From: DASUGC01 sp035606665
GTDB taxonomy: Bacteria; Acidobacteriota; Vicinamibacteria; Vicinamibacterales; SCN-69-37
NCBI GenBank assembly: GCA_035606665.1
Contig: DATNEY010000054.1
Coordinates: forward strand, 74,285 to 138,284
Length of the DNA stretch: 64,000 nt
Direction of reading: 5' to 3'
Shown here: piece after piece, positions 8,489 to 17,470 of the stretch
Layout: the number at the start of each line of letters is the position of its first letter
Numbering within the stretch: the first letter of the stretch is position 1
The notes under the pieces: model-generated
Database searches by the model: none
What the model saw: only the letters and a program-made list of their open reading frames with translations
Told to the model about the DNA's origin: nothing
Position numbers and translations under genes: made by a program

Positions 8489-9478
8489 TCAGTCTCCCCT
8501 GCGGACCGCGCCGATGAGCTCGTCGGCATCGACCGTCGCCGTACCGCGTTTCATGACGACGAGCCCGCCGGCGAAGTTGGCGAGGCGGGCGGCATCCACG
8601 AACGAACCGCCGGCCGCGAGCGCCAGGGCGAACGTCGCAATCACCGTGTCGCCCGCGCCCGTGACGTCCGCGATCTGATCCGACCCGACGATGGGAATGT
8701 GATTTGTCGGCCGATCCGGCTCGAACAGCGCCATGCCGCGGCTGCCTCGTGTGATGAGCACGGCCTTGCACTGCAGCTGCTTGAGCAGCGTCCGGCCCGC
8801 GCGCTCGAGCAGCGAACCGCTCTCGCCAATCCTGAAGCCGACGAGCGCCTCGGCTTCCGATTCGTTCGGCGTGCACGCCGTCACGTCCGTGAACCCGGTG
8901 AGGTTGTAGCGGGAGTCGAGCACGACGACCGGCATCCGTCGCACGCGTGCGGCGGAGAGCGCGCGCTTCCAAGACGCCGGCGTGATGAGTCCCGCGCCGT
9001 AGTCAGACAGGATGATCGCGTCCGACGAGCGCAATGCCTTGACCAGCGCGGTCTCCACCGCGCGGATCGCAGGCGTCGGCGTCGCGTCACCGGCCCGATC
9101 GATACGCACCACCTGCTGCTTGGCGGAGTGGACGCCCCCGGCGAGAATCCTCGTCTTGACCGGTGTCACGAGGCCCTTGATGCGTGCGATTCCCGACACG
9201 TTCGCGCGTTTGCCGAGCACCTGCACGAGGCGATCGCCGACCGAGTCCCGGCCCGCGATGCCGATCACGTTCACGCGCGCACCGAGAGCACTGGCATTGT
9301 TCGCGGCGTTACCGGCACCACCCGGCACGATTTCGGTCGCGTCGTACTTGAGGATGAGTACCGGTGCCTCGCGCGAGACGCGATCGATCTGGCCGTAGAT
9401 GAACTCGTCGGCCACGAGATCGCCCGCGACGGCAATCTTCACGCGCTTGAAGGCTTTGATCAGCGCTTCCAGTTTCAC
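8489..9478 (-). CDS. rfaE1: D-glycero-beta-D-manno-heptose-7-phosphate kinase
   Basis: A PfkB/ribokinase-family protein equal to the N-terminal half of HldE: VAGDLVADEFIYG, the VPGGAGNAANNASALGA substrate loop and the anion-hole motif DVTGAGDTVIATFA near the C-terminus with the catalytic Asp. It phosphorylates heptose-7-phosphate at C1. Start is best at GTG 9478, whose GTGA overlaps the gmhB stop (329 aa); ATG 9517 is an in-frame alternative that would overlap gmhB by 43 bases. Confidence 0.9.
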   Translation of the reverse strand: MKLEALIKAFKRVKIAVAGDLVADEFIYGQIDRVSREAPVLILKYDATEIVPGGAGNAANNASALGARVNVIGIAGRDSVGDRLVQVLGKRANVSGIARIKGLVTPVKTRILAGGVHSAKQQVVRIDRAGDATPTPAIRAVETALVKALRSSDAIILSDYGAGLITPASWKRALSAARVRRMPVVVLDSRYNLTGFTDVTACTPNESEAEALVGFRIGESGSLLERAGRTLLKQLQCKAVLITRGSRGMALFEPDRPTNHIPIVGSDQIADVTGAGDTVIATFALALAAGGSFVDAARLANFAGGLVVMKRGTATVDADELIGAVRRGD

Positions 9479-10062
9479 GCCCGCTCCTTCGGAAAACCGG
9501 CGTCCAGAAGAATCCATGCCGCGGCCTCGGCCAGGGTCGGCGCGACGTGCGTCGCGCCGGGCACCGCACCGTCGCGCCGCCGCAGCTCCAACTCTCCGAA
9601 GCCGGTCCTGACGAGCACGCCCTTGGCTCCGACGGCAGCGGCCAGCCCGACGTCGCCGATCTTGTCGCCCACGACGTAGGAACGCTCGAGGTCGATCGCA
9701 AAATCAGACGTCGCTTGGTGAATCATGCCCGGTTTGGGCTTGCGACAGTCGCAGTCCATACGCAACGCATCGATGACCGCGGTGGGATAGTGCGGGCAGT
9801 AGTACCAGCCATCGACGCGGCCGCCCGCGGCCGCGATCGTTTCTGACATCTCGCGGTGCAGATCCTTCACGAACTGCTCCTCGTAAAAACCCAGGCCGAC
9901 TCCGCCCTGATTCGTCGTCACGCACACGACGAATCCCGCGCGATTGAGCAGGCGGATGGCGTCAATCGTCCAGGAGAACCACTGCAGATCCTCGCGACGG
10001 CTCAGATACCCGACGTCCTGAATCATCGTCCCGTCACGATCGAGAAACACGGCTGGACGCAT
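9475..10062 (-). CDS. gmhB: D-glycero-beta-D-manno-heptose 1,7-bisphosphate 7-phosphatase
   Basis: A 195-aa HAD phosphatase: catalytic D8-x-D10 in VFLDRDGTMIQD, TTNQGGVGLG (motif II Thr), zinc-binding loop CPHYPTAVID...CDCRKPKPG, and VGDKIGDVGLAAAVGAKGVLV (motif IV). It removes the C7 phosphate in the ADP-heptose pathway. ATG 10062 lies one base past the waaF stop. gmhA and the ADP-heptose epimerase hldD are not in this window. Confidence 0.92.
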   Translation of the reverse strand: MRPAVFLDRDGTMIQDVGYLSRREDLQWFSWTIDAIRLLNRAGFVVCVTTNQGGVGLGFYEEQFVKDLHREMSETIAAAGGRVDGWYYCPHYPTAVIDALRMDCDCRKPKPGMIHQATSDFAIDLERSYVVGDKIGDVGLAAAVGAKGVLVRTGFGELELRRRDGAVPGATHVAPTLAEAAAWILLDAGFPKERA

Positions 10063-10063
10063 G

Positions 10064-11092
10064 TCAGGCTCCGGAGGCGGCCAGGCGCGAGGCCGCTGCG
10101 TCGAAGACACGGCCCGCATCGATCCGCTTCATGCAGCGGTGGTCGATGGGACAGTCACGAAGCATGCAGGGCCGGCAGAACACGGATTCGGTAATAACGG
10201 CGTGGTTGCCGATCGGCCGGGTGGTCCGCTCGTCGGTCGGACCGAACACCGCCACAACCGGCCGCCCGAGCGCCGCGGCGACGTGCATGCCGCCGGAGTC
10301 GTTCGATACGCACGTGGCCGCTCGAGACAACAGCGCGACGAGCACGCCAAGACTCGTCTGCCCGGTGAGATCGAGCACGAACGGCGCCTCCTGCGGTGCT
10401 CGCTCGCGGAGCGAGGATTCTATCGCACGGGCCGCCGACCGATCGCCCGCGGCACCGAGGACAAGACACCTTACCCCGCACTCCCGGACGAGGCGCGCGA
10501 CGACTTCGGCCATCCGGCTCGCCGGCCACTGCTTCGCCTCTCCGTACGCCGCGCCCGGCATCACCGCAACGAAACGCGTGCCGGCCGGCCAGCGATGACG
10601 CCGCAGCAGATTATCGGCGGCCGCCAGGCTCGATTCCGACGGCGCGAGCGACGGCGCCGCGTCCTCGCAGTCGATCTCGAGCGCCCGAACGAGTTCGCGA
10701 TAGTAGTCCGCCTGATGCAGCGGGCCTTTCCCGGACGGACGGGCGATCGCGCGCGTCAGCAGCCATCCGCGGCTGGCGGCCCCGTATCCCCAACGCTCCG
10801 GAATGCCGGCGCGCTTCATCTGCCACGCCGATCGAAATGAGTTGGGAAACAGAATGCTCGTCTGAAAACTGCCGGCCGCGAGCGCTGTCGAGACGTCGCG
10901 GCTCTTTTCTGGAAGAGTCAGCACGGCGTCCTGACGGACCGGAGTGTTTTCCTGAAAGAGCGCCGCGACGGAAGCCGGCGCCGCCACCGTCAGGTGCGCG
11001 TCCGCGGAGGCCGCGCGGATGGCAGCCATCGCTGGAATGGCCATGACGGCGTCGCCCAGCCAGTTCGGCGCCCGAACCAGAAGCCGCGTCAT
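10064..11092 (-). CDS. waaF: Heptosyltransferase II (GT9)
   Basis: A 342-aa GT9 enzyme: RLLVRAPNWLGDAVMAIPAM at the N-terminus is the WaaF signature (PNWLGD), with SNDSGGMHVAAALGRPVVAVFGPTD and the typical C-terminal CRPCMLRDCPIDHRCM cysteine cluster. It adds the second heptose to the LPS inner core. ATG 11092 overlaps the lpxL stop by ATGA, so it is translationally coupled. Confidence 0.9.
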   Translation of the reverse strand: MTRLLVRAPNWLGDAVMAIPAMAAIRAASADAHLTVAAPASVAALFQENTPVRQDAVLTLPEKSRDVSTALAAGSFQTSILFPNSFRSAWQMKRAGIPERWGYGAASRGWLLTRAIARPSGKGPLHQADYYRELVRALEIDCEDAAPSLAPSESSLAAADNLLRRHRWPAGTRFVAVMPGAAYGEAKQWPASRMAEVVARLVRECGVRCLVLGAAGDRSAARAIESSLRERAPQEAPFVLDLTGQTSLGVLVALLSRAATCVSNDSGGMHVAAALGRPVVAVFGPTDERTTRPIGNHAVITESVFCRPCMLRDCPIDHRCMKRIDAGRVFDAAASRLAASGA

Positions 11093-11994
11093 GCCGCGCC
11101 CTGCTCCTTCTCCGGCTCGGTCCGCCATCGGCGGTGCATCCACAACCACAGGTCCGGATGGCGCCGGACGTACATCTCGAGAACGTCCGTGCATTTCTGA
11201 GTGATCTCCCGCACAGGATCCTCTGACGTCGCCTTCGGCATCTCGACCGGATGCTCGTACACCATCCGGTAGCGGCCGCCCGGAAGCGGGAGAGCGAAGG
11301 CCGGAATCAGCGGGGCTCCCGTGCGGAGCGCCAACGTCGCCAGCACCGGCGCCGTCGCGGCCGGCCGGTCGAAAAAGTCCACCATGACGGCGTCCTCACC
11401 CTGCACGTGCTGGTCGGCGAGAATCGCCACGCCTTCGTTCTGTTCGAGCGCGCGCAGCACCCGTCGCAGCGCTCCTTGCTTGTAAATCACCTTGTTTCCC
11501 GTGCAGCAGCGGATCTGCTCCAGCAATTCGTGCAGGCGCGGATTGTCGAGTGGCCGGGCGAGCACTGAAATTGGCGGCAACGCCAGGGCGTGGGCCAGGC
11601 CTTGCAACTCCCAGTATCCGAAGTGGCCCGTGAAGATCAGAGCGCCCTTGCCGGCGGACAACGCGGCACGCACGCGGTCCACGCCCTCGTATTCAACCCG
11701 CGCCAGCATCTGCTCGCGCGAGAGCCCGCTGAATCTCAGCACCGAGATCAGGAGTCTGCCGAAGTGCCCGAACGTGGCACGGGCGATCGCGCGGCACTCG
11801 GCCGCCGACTTCCGCGGAAACGCCGCGTGCAACTGGCGCTCCGCAATCCGCCGGTGGCGTCGATCGAAGAGGAAGAACAGGCGGCCCAGCAGGCTGCCCG
11901 TTCCAGTCGCCAGCGATTCGGGCAGCGCGCGCACGATGGCGCGCACAATCGCCACGAGCCGGTACTCGAGCGCATGCCGCACACCAGCGGTCAC
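11089..11994 (-). CDS. lpxL: Lipid A acyltransferase (LpxL/HtrB family)
   Basis: A 301-aa lysophospholipid/lipid A acyltransferase. The H-x4-E catalytic motif is GHFGYWE (residues ~125-131), with a later ILADQHVQGEDAVMVDFFDRPAAT block and the C-terminal HPDLWLWMHRRW typical of the family. An N-terminal hydrophobic stretch anchors it to the inner membrane. It adds a secondary acyl chain to Kdo2-lipid IVA or an analogue. GTG 11994 overlaps the lpxK stop (GTGA); the longer frame to 12027 runs into lpxK. Confidence 0.85.
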   Translation of the reverse strand: MTAGVRHALEYRLVAIVRAIVRALPESLATGTGSLLGRLFFLFDRRHRRIAERQLHAAFPRKSAAECRAIARATFGHFGRLLISVLRFSGLSREQMLARVEYEGVDRVRAALSAGKGALIFTGHFGYWELQGLAHALALPPISVLARPLDNPRLHELLEQIRCCTGNKVIYKQGALRRVLRALEQNEGVAILADQHVQGEDAVMVDFFDRPAATAPVLATLALRTGAPLIPAFALPLPGGRYRMVYEHPVEMPKATSEDPVREITQKCTDVLEMYVRRHPDLWLWMHRRWRTEPEKEQGAA

Positions 11995-12860
11995 GCGCGG
12001 ATCCCCTGGAGCCGCTCGGCACACCACCGATCGAACCCCTGCGCCGGATCGAAACCAACCGTCAGCGGCACGTAGGCGATGGGCACCGGCAAGGGACGGT
12101 ATGGGAGAAGCCGGACGGCATCCTTTTCCGTCGTCAGGACCGCCGACGCCCCGGACTCACGCATCGCAGAGGCAGCGGCGGCGACATCACGCAAAGAGAA
12201 TTGATGGTGGTCCCGGAAGGTCAGGGACCGCAGGACTGTAAATCCAGCGGATTGAAGCGCTTGCGAAAACCGTTCAGGCCGGGCGATTGCCGCCAGCGCG
12301 ACGACACTCGCGCCAGGCGCCGGAGCCGAGTTCCCGCGCTCAATCGGGGTGGGCCCGCCGAGCGTGCGGGTCATCGTGAACGCCGGCACGGGCAACGACG
12401 CACGATCTGCCGGGCTCATCTCCCCGTCGATCACGACGGCGCTGGCGCGCCGCAACGCGCCAGGCCCCTCACGCAACGGACCGAACGGCAGACGCCGGGC
12501 GCGCAGATCTTCAGCCGCAACGATCACCAGATCAACATCGCGCCTCATCGCGCGGTGCTGAAAACCATCGTCAAGCAGCAGGACCGTCGCTCTGAACGTC
12601 TGCGTTGCCATCGCTGCTGCGATGGCTCGCTGCTCGCACACCAGCACGATTGCGCCGGGAATGGATCGGGCAAGCATCAACGGTTCGTCACCTGATCGAT
12701 CGAGATCGGCGAGGAGATGCTCGCCGTCGCTTACCACGACTACGCCGTCTTCCACCTTCTGCCTGCCGTAGCCGCGCGTCAGGATGGCCGGCCGCTCGCC
12801 GTTCGCTACGAGCTTGCGAGCGAGGTATGCGACGAGGGGCGTCTTGCCGCGCCCACCCAT
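11991..12860 (-). CDS. lpxK: Tetraacyldisaccharide 4'-kinase, N-terminally short
   Basis: LpxK phosphorylates the 4' position of the lipid A disaccharide. The P-loop MGGRGKTPLVAYLARKL sits at the first conventional ATG (12860), followed by LTRGYGR, LLLDDGFQHRAMRRDVDLV (D-D-G-F-Q-H hallmark) and the C-terminal FRDHHQFSLRDV and TTEKDAVRL motifs. Reading upstream, the frame continues LPPVVSIGNLA, which is family sequence, back to the waaA stop codon at 12909-12911 in the same frame, with no ATG, GTG or TTG. The usual ~45-residue N-terminal membrane helix is missing. Translation may start at a rare codon (CTG 12893, ATA 12905) or depend on waaA. Confidence 0.8.
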   Translation of the reverse strand: MGGRGKTPLVAYLARKLVANGERPAILTRGYGRQKVEDGVVVVSDGEHLLADLDRSGDEPLMLARSIPGAIVLVCEQRAIAAAMATQTFRATVLLLDDGFQHRAMRRDVDLVIVAAEDLRARRLPFGPLREGPGALRRASAVVIDGEMSPADRASLPVPAFTMTRTLGGPTPIERGNSAPAPGASVVALAAIARPERFSQALQSAGFTVLRSLTFRDHHQFSLRDVAAAASAMRESGASAVLTTEKDAVRLLPYRPLPVPIAYVPLTVGFDPAQGFDRWCAERLQGIRA

Positions 12861-12908
12861 CGCCAGGTTGCCGATGCTGACAACGGGAGGCAGTGTGTCC
12901 TCTATCGC

Positions 12909-14234
12909 CTATCGCCGGAACGGCGTGACGACGCCGCGGCTGCCGGGCAGCGGCACGAGCGCCGCAATTGCCTCCAGCGTGCGAGGTTTGGCGCCGCGGT
13001 TCGCTTCGACGAGCGCTCGGGCGGCCGCGCCGAGGCGCGCGCGCTCGACCGAGTCGCCGAAGAGCCGCACCACGGTGGCTGCGAGCTCGCCGGCGTCGCC
13101 GACCTGCACGGCGGCCTGGTTTCTCAGAAACGCCTCAGCGATCTCGGCGAAGTTCTCCATGTGCGGCCCAAACACCGTCGGCTTGCCGTGCACCGCCGGC
13201 TCGAGGATGTTGTGACCGCCTTGATCCACGAGGCTCCCACCGACGAACACGACAGTGGCGACCTGGAAAAGATGCGCGAGCTCGCCGATCGTGTCGAGCA
13301 CGACTACGTCCGCCCGCGGTTCGGCGTCGATCGCGAGCTCGGTGCGCCGGACCACACGCAGCCCCTCCGCGCGCGCGAGCGTTTCAGCCTCGACGAATCG
13401 CTCCGGCTTTCTTGGGGCGATGATGAGGAGCGCAGCCGGGTGGGTGCGTCGCGCCGCCGTGAAAGCCGCAAGCACGGGCGCCTCTTCACCTTTGAGTGTG
13501 CTGGCGGCGATGAAGACCGGCCGCGACGCCGGCATGCGGAAGAACCGCAGCACGCGTCCAGGCCCGCGGCCCGCCGCCGCGCCTGGCAGGTCCAGCGATT
13601 CGAACTTGAGGCTGCCGGTCACGGTGACGCGCTGTGGATCGGCGCCGATGTCGATGATCCGCCGCGCCGATTCCTCGCTCTGCATGCAGAAGCGGTCGAC
13701 ATCGACGAGCACACGCTTGAACAGGCCACGGGCGAGCCGGTAGCGTGGGTACGACCGCGACGAGATCCGGCCATTCACGAGCAGGGTCTTGACGCCCTGC
13801 TTCTTGCAGGCTCGCAGGAGGTTCGGCCAGATCTCGGTCTCCATCATGATGAAGATGCGCGGCTTGACGAGACGCAGGGTGCGATTCACGAACGGAGGGA
13901 GGTCGAACGGAAAGAAGAAGACCGCGTCGACTTCCTGCATGCGCGACCTGGCGATCTCCTGCCCCGTGAGGGTGGTCGTCGAGAGAAAGATCTTGAGGTT
14001 GGGGTACCGCGCTTTCAAATCTGCAAGCAGGGCCCTCGCGGTCAGGGCCTCCCCAACCGAAACCGCATGAATCCAGATGGATTCGTCGCCGTCCAGGTTG
14101 AAGCTGACCGGCAGATACCCCATGCGCTGCGCCAGGTTCCCGACGTACTTGCGGTATCGCATCGCCTGATACACGAACCATGGGGACAGCAGGATCGCCA
14201 GCACGACGATCAGGAAGGTGTACAGCGCGTGCAC
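12909..14234 (-). CDS. waaA: 3-deoxy-D-manno-octulosonic acid (Kdo) transferase
   Basis: A 441-aa GT30 enzyme with an N-terminal membrane anchor (residues 4-22) followed by RMGYLP, IWIHAVSVGEALTARAL (the catalytic-Glu region), TTTLTGQEIA, METEIWPNLLR, LVNGRISSRSYPRY and the C-terminal GGSLVDQGGHNILEPAVHGKPTVFGPHMENF loop that binds CMP-Kdo. It transfers Kdo to lipid IVA. First gene of the minus-strand LPS operon; transcription must begin in the 170-bp divergent gap shared with gap. It ends with a short tail (PLPGSRGVVTPFRR) directly in frame with lpxK. Confidence 0.93.
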   Translation of the reverse strand: MHALYTFLIVVLAILLSPWFVYQAMRYRKYVGNLAQRMGYLPVSFNLDGDESIWIHAVSVGEALTARALLADLKARYPNLKIFLSTTTLTGQEIARSRMQEVDAVFFFPFDLPPFVNRTLRLVKPRIFIMMETEIWPNLLRACKKQGVKTLLVNGRISSRSYPRYRLARGLFKRVLVDVDRFCMQSEESARRIIDIGADPQRVTVTGSLKFESLDLPGAAAGRGPGRVLRFFRMPASRPVFIAASTLKGEEAPVLAAFTAARRTHPAALLIIAPRKPERFVEAETLARAEGLRVVRRTELAIDAEPRADVVVLDTIGELAHLFQVATVVFVGGSLVDQGGHNILEPAVHGKPTVFGPHMENFAEIAEAFLRNQAAVQVGDAGELAATVVRLFGDSVERARLGAAARALVEANRGAKPRTLEAIAALVPLPGSRGVVTPFRR

Positions 14235-14405
14235 GGCAGAAAAATGATACCCCGGGCTTGACCCTACGAAGTAACATTGTCCGGTTAGGTTTCAGCGATC
14301 AGGACGCTAGTGCGAACGAAGCGGAGCGAGCGTCGAAGCGCGAGAGTAGCGCAGTGAGCCAGGCGGGGTGCAGGGGTCCCCGCCGATCATGCATGAGGAG
14401 AACGA
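14235..14405. promoter_or_regulatory. Divergent promoter region of waaA and gap, with a GC-rich repeat-like stretch
   Basis: The 171-bp gap separates the LPS operon (minus) from gap-pgk-tpiA (plus). A TATCAT at about 14244-14249 on the minus strand is a possible waaA -10 box. The right half (14307-14392) is a CGA/GCG-rich stretch ending in a small hairpin made of GGCGGGG and CCCCGCC, resembling a segment at ~7915-8000 read on the minus strand. The gap ribosome site is GAGGAG at 14396-14401. Confidence 0.35.
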
Positions 14406-15413
14406 ATGGCCATCAAGGTGGGCATCAACGGGTTCGGGAGAATCGGCCGCAATATCCTGCGCGCCGCCCTTCCCTTCGATGACATTGACATCGTCGCGGT
14501 CAACGACCTTACGGACGCCGCGACACTCGCGCATCTATTGAAGTACGACTCGATTCTCGGCAACCTGAAGGCGAACATCACCGCCTCGGGCGACCGCATT
14601 TCCGTCGACGGCGACGAGTTCCGGGTACTCGCGCAGAAGGATCCGTCGCAATTGCCGTGGAAGGATCTTGGCGTCGACGTCGTCTTCGAAGGGACGGGGC
14701 GTTTCACCAACCGTGAGGATGCGGCCAAGCACCTGGCGGCCGGCGCAAAGCGGGTCATTATCACCGCGCCCGCGAAGAAGCCGGACGCCACCTTCGTCAT
14801 GGGCGTCAATCACGACCAGTACGATCCGGCGAAGCACCAGATCATTTCGAATGCGTCGTGCACCACGAACTGTCTCGCGCCAATCGCGAAAGTCCTCGAC
14901 GAGTCGTTCGGCATCGTGAAGGGCTGGATGACGACCGTCCACGCCTACACGAACGACCAGAACCTGCTCGACCTGCCGCACAAGGACCTGCGCCGCGCGC
15001 GCGCGGCCGCGCTCTCAATCATTCCGACGACGACGGGCGCGGCGGCGGCCGTGGGCGAAGTGCTGCCACAGCTCAAAGGCAAGCTGGACGGTATCGCGTT
15101 GCGCGTGCCGACGCCGAACGTCTCGGTGGTCGACCTGAACGCGATCGTGTCGAAATCCGCGACCGCCGAGTCGGTCAACGCCGCATTCAAGGCCGCCGCC
15201 GATGGTCCGCTCAAGGGCATCCTGGAATATGTAACGGCGCCGCTCGTCTCAATCGACTTCCGCGGCAATCCGCACTCGGCGATGCTCGACGTGTCCTATA
15301 CGAAGGTGATGGCGGCCGACTTCGTCAAGGTGATGGCCTGGTACGACAACGAGTGGGGTTACTCGAGCCGCTGCGTCGACCTGCTGCGGTACATGGCTGG
15401 TAAGGGACTGTAA
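14406..15413 (+). CDS. gap: Glyceraldehyde-3-phosphate dehydrogenase, type I
   Basis: A 335-aa enzyme: N-terminal IKVGINGFGRIGRNILRA NAD site, catalytic C152 in SNASCTTNC, TTVHAYTNDQNLLDLPHKD, and WYDNEWGYSSR at the C-terminus. It makes 1,3-bisphosphoglycerate in glycolysis (or the reverse). GAGGAG ribosome site before the ATG. First gene of gap-pgk-tpiA-secG; the pgk ATG follows its stop with no gap. Confidence 0.97.
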   Translation: MAIKVGINGFGRIGRNILRAALPFDDIDIVAVNDLTDAATLAHLLKYDSILGNLKANITASGDRISVDGDEFRVLAQKDPSQLPWKDLGVDVVFEGTGRFTNREDAAKHLAAGAKRVIITAPAKKPDATFVMGVNHDQYDPAKHQIISNASCTTNCLAPIAKVLDESFGIVKGWMTTVHAYTNDQNLLDLPHKDLRRARAAALSIIPTTTGAAAAVGEVLPQLKGKLDGIALRVPTPNVSVVDLNAIVSKSATAESVNAAFKAAADGPLKGILEYVTAPLVSIDFRGNPHSAMLDVSYTKVMAADFVKVMAWYDNEWGYSSRCVDLLRYMAGKGL

Positions 15414-16607
15414 ATGCGCACCATCCGGGATCTTTCGCTCGCCGGGCGGCGGGTGTTCGTTCGCGTCGATTTCAACGTCCCCATCGAGCACGGGAAGATA
15501 ACGGATGACACGCGCATTCGCGCGGCGCTCCCGACGATTACGTACGCGCTCGAGCGCGGAGCCACCGTCATCCTTGCGTCGCATCTCGGACGGCCCAAAG
15601 GCAAGCCGGATCCCGACTTTTCGCTGAAACCGGTCGCCGACCGCCTCTCCACGCTCGTGCACCGTCCGGTGGCCTTCGCGCCCGACTGCATCGGCCCGGC
15701 GGTTGCTGAAGTCATTGCCGCCAATCCGCGCAGCATCATCTTGCTCGAGAACCTGCGCTTCCACGCCGAGGAAGAGAAGAACGACCCGGCGTTCGCGAAG
15801 GCGCTGGCAGACCTCGCGGACGTGTACGTGAACGACGCGTTCGGGTCGGCGCACCGCGCCCACGCGTCCACCGAGGGCATCGTCAGTCACATCGCCGAAG
15901 CCGCCGCTGGGTTCCTGATGGCCGATGAGGTCGAGTATCTCGGCCGGGCACTCGGCGCGCCGGATCGCCCGTTCGTCGCGATCCTCGGCGGCGCGAAGGT
16001 CTCCGACAAGCTCGAAGTCATCGAGAACCTCATCGGCCGCGTCGATGGCCTCATCATCGGCGGCGCGATGGCGTACACGTTCTTCAAGGCGCAGGACGTT
16101 CCCGTCGGGCGATCGCTCGTCGAGGACGATCTCGTCGCCACCGCGAAGGGTCTGATCGACCGCGCCGAGCGCAGCGGAATCGCCCTCGAGTTGCCCGTCG
16201 ATCACGTGGTGGCGCCGAAGCTCGAGGCCGGCTCGCCAAGCCAGACGCTCGACGTCGGCGACAAAGCCATCGGCGATCGCATGGGCCTCGACATCGGGCC
16301 GAAATCCGTCGCGAAGTTCGCCGGCATGATTCAACGCGCCAAGACCGTCGTCTGGAACGGTCCGATGGGCGTGTTCGAGATGCCGGCATTCGCGAAGGGC
16401 ACAATCGGCGTCGCCAAGGCCGTCGCAGCCGTCCATGGGACGACGATCATCGGCGGTGGCGACTCGGTCGCGGCGGTAACGCAGGCCGGCGTCGCCGATC
16501 AGATGACGCACATTTCCACCGGCGGCGGGGCGTCGCTCGAGTTCCTGGGCGGCCAGGCGCTGCCGGGCGTCGTCGCGCTCCAACGCAAGGCGGGCGGCGG
16601 GCACTGA
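15414..16607 (+). CDS. pgk: Phosphoglycerate kinase
   Basis: A 397-aa enzyme of normal length: FVRVDFNVPIEHGKITDDTRIRA (substrate Arg region), ASHLGRPKGKPDPDFSLKPVA, LENLRFHAEEEKND, ILGGAKVSDKLEVIENL and the C-terminal IIGGGDSVAAV and STGGGASLEFLGG nucleotide motifs. It transfers phosphate from 1,3-bisphosphoglycerate to ADP. The ATG directly abuts the gap stop. Confidence 0.97.
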   Translation: MRTIRDLSLAGRRVFVRVDFNVPIEHGKITDDTRIRAALPTITYALERGATVILASHLGRPKGKPDPDFSLKPVADRLSTLVHRPVAFAPDCIGPAVAEVIAANPRSIILLENLRFHAEEEKNDPAFAKALADLADVYVNDAFGSAHRAHASTEGIVSHIAEAAAGFLMADEVEYLGRALGAPDRPFVAILGGAKVSDKLEVIENLIGRVDGLIIGGAMAYTFFKAQDVPVGRSLVEDDLVATAKGLIDRAERSGIALELPVDHVVAPKLEAGSPSQTLDVGDKAIGDRMGLDIGPKSVAKFAGMIQRAKTVVWNGPMGVFEMPAFAKGTIGVAKAVAAVHGTTIIGGGDSVAAVTQAGVADQMTHISTGGGASLEFLGGQALPGVVALQRKAGGGH

Positions 16608-16608
16608 C

Positions 16609-17373
16609 GTGCGGATTCCGGTGTTCGCGGCCAATTGGAAGATGCACAAGACCGCTCATGACGCGGTGGCGTTCGTCCGTGAATTGACGGCGGTCGCCAA
16701 AGCCAGCAGCAAGACAGAGATTATCGTCGCGCCGCCGTTCACGGCACTCGCGGCAACGGCCGAAACCGCCCGCAATACTCCGATCGCCGTCGCGGCGCAG
16801 GACCTCTACTTCGAGCGCGAAGGCGCGTTCACCGGCGAAGTCAGCGCGCCGATGATCAAAGCCACAGGCGCGACGCACGTCATCGTCGGCCACTCCGAGC
16901 GGCGGAGATTGTTCGGCGATACCGACGACTGGGTGAATCGAAAGGCACGCGCCGCTATCGGCGCCGAGCTCACACCGATCGTCTGCATCGGCGAGACGCT
17001 GGCGGAACGCGAGGCCGGCGACACGCTCGCGGTTCTCGATAGACAGATTCGCGCCAGCCTCGACGGACTGACGGCCGATCAGATCGCCGCGGCGCTCGTC
17101 GCCTACGAGCCGGTCTGGGCGATTGGCACCGGCAAGAACGCGACGCCGGCCGAGGCCGACGAGGCCCACCGGCACATCCGCGGCCGGATCCGGCAGTGGT
17201 TCGGCGGGACGCCGGCCGAGGCCTGCCGCATCCTCTACGGCGGGTCGGTCAAGCCCGACAACATCCGCGATCTCATCGGGTTACCGGACGTGGACGGCGC
17301 GCTCGTCGGGGGCGCCAGCCTGGATGTCAGGTCGTTTGGGGAGATAGTGACCAGGGCTTCTGCGATTGGGTGA
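16609..17373 (+). CDS. tpiA: Triosephosphate isomerase
   Basis: A 254-aa TIM barrel: AANWKMHK (N9, K11), VGHSERR with catalytic H95, AYEPVWAIGTGKNATP with catalytic E167, and the YGGSVKPDN phosphate-binding loop. It interconverts DHAP and glyceraldehyde-3-phosphate. GTG start one base after the pgk stop. Its stop lies inside the long inverted repeat at 17365-17446. Confidence 0.96.
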   Translation: MRIPVFAANWKMHKTAHDAVAFVRELTAVAKASSKTEIIVAPPFTALAATAETARNTPIAVAAQDLYFEREGAFTGEVSAPMIKATGATHVIVGHSERRRLFGDTDDWVNRKARAAIGAELTPIVCIGETLAEREAGDTLAVLDRQIRASLDGLTADQIAAALVAYEPVWAIGTGKNATPAEADEAHRHIRGRIRQWFGGTPAEACRILYGGSVKPDNIRDLIGLPDVDGALVGGASLDVRSFGEIVTRASAIG

Positions 17374-17446
17374 TTTGACGATTTGGCGATCTGGTGATTT
17401 CAGGGCTGTGAAATCGCCAGATCACCAAATCTCGAAATCACCCAAT
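17365..17446. repeat. Long imperfect inverted repeat between tpiA and secG
   Basis: Two 38-base arms (17365-17402 and 17409-17446) with a 6-base loop (GGGCTG). The arms are built from repeated units of the kind GATTTGG(T/C)GAT and pair over almost their whole length with only a few mismatches. It is much richer in A/T than the flanking genes and could act as a terminator, an mRNA end-stabiliser or a REP-like dispersed element. Confidence 0.7.
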
Positions 17447-17470
17447 GCTCGAATGTATACTGTGGGGTCT

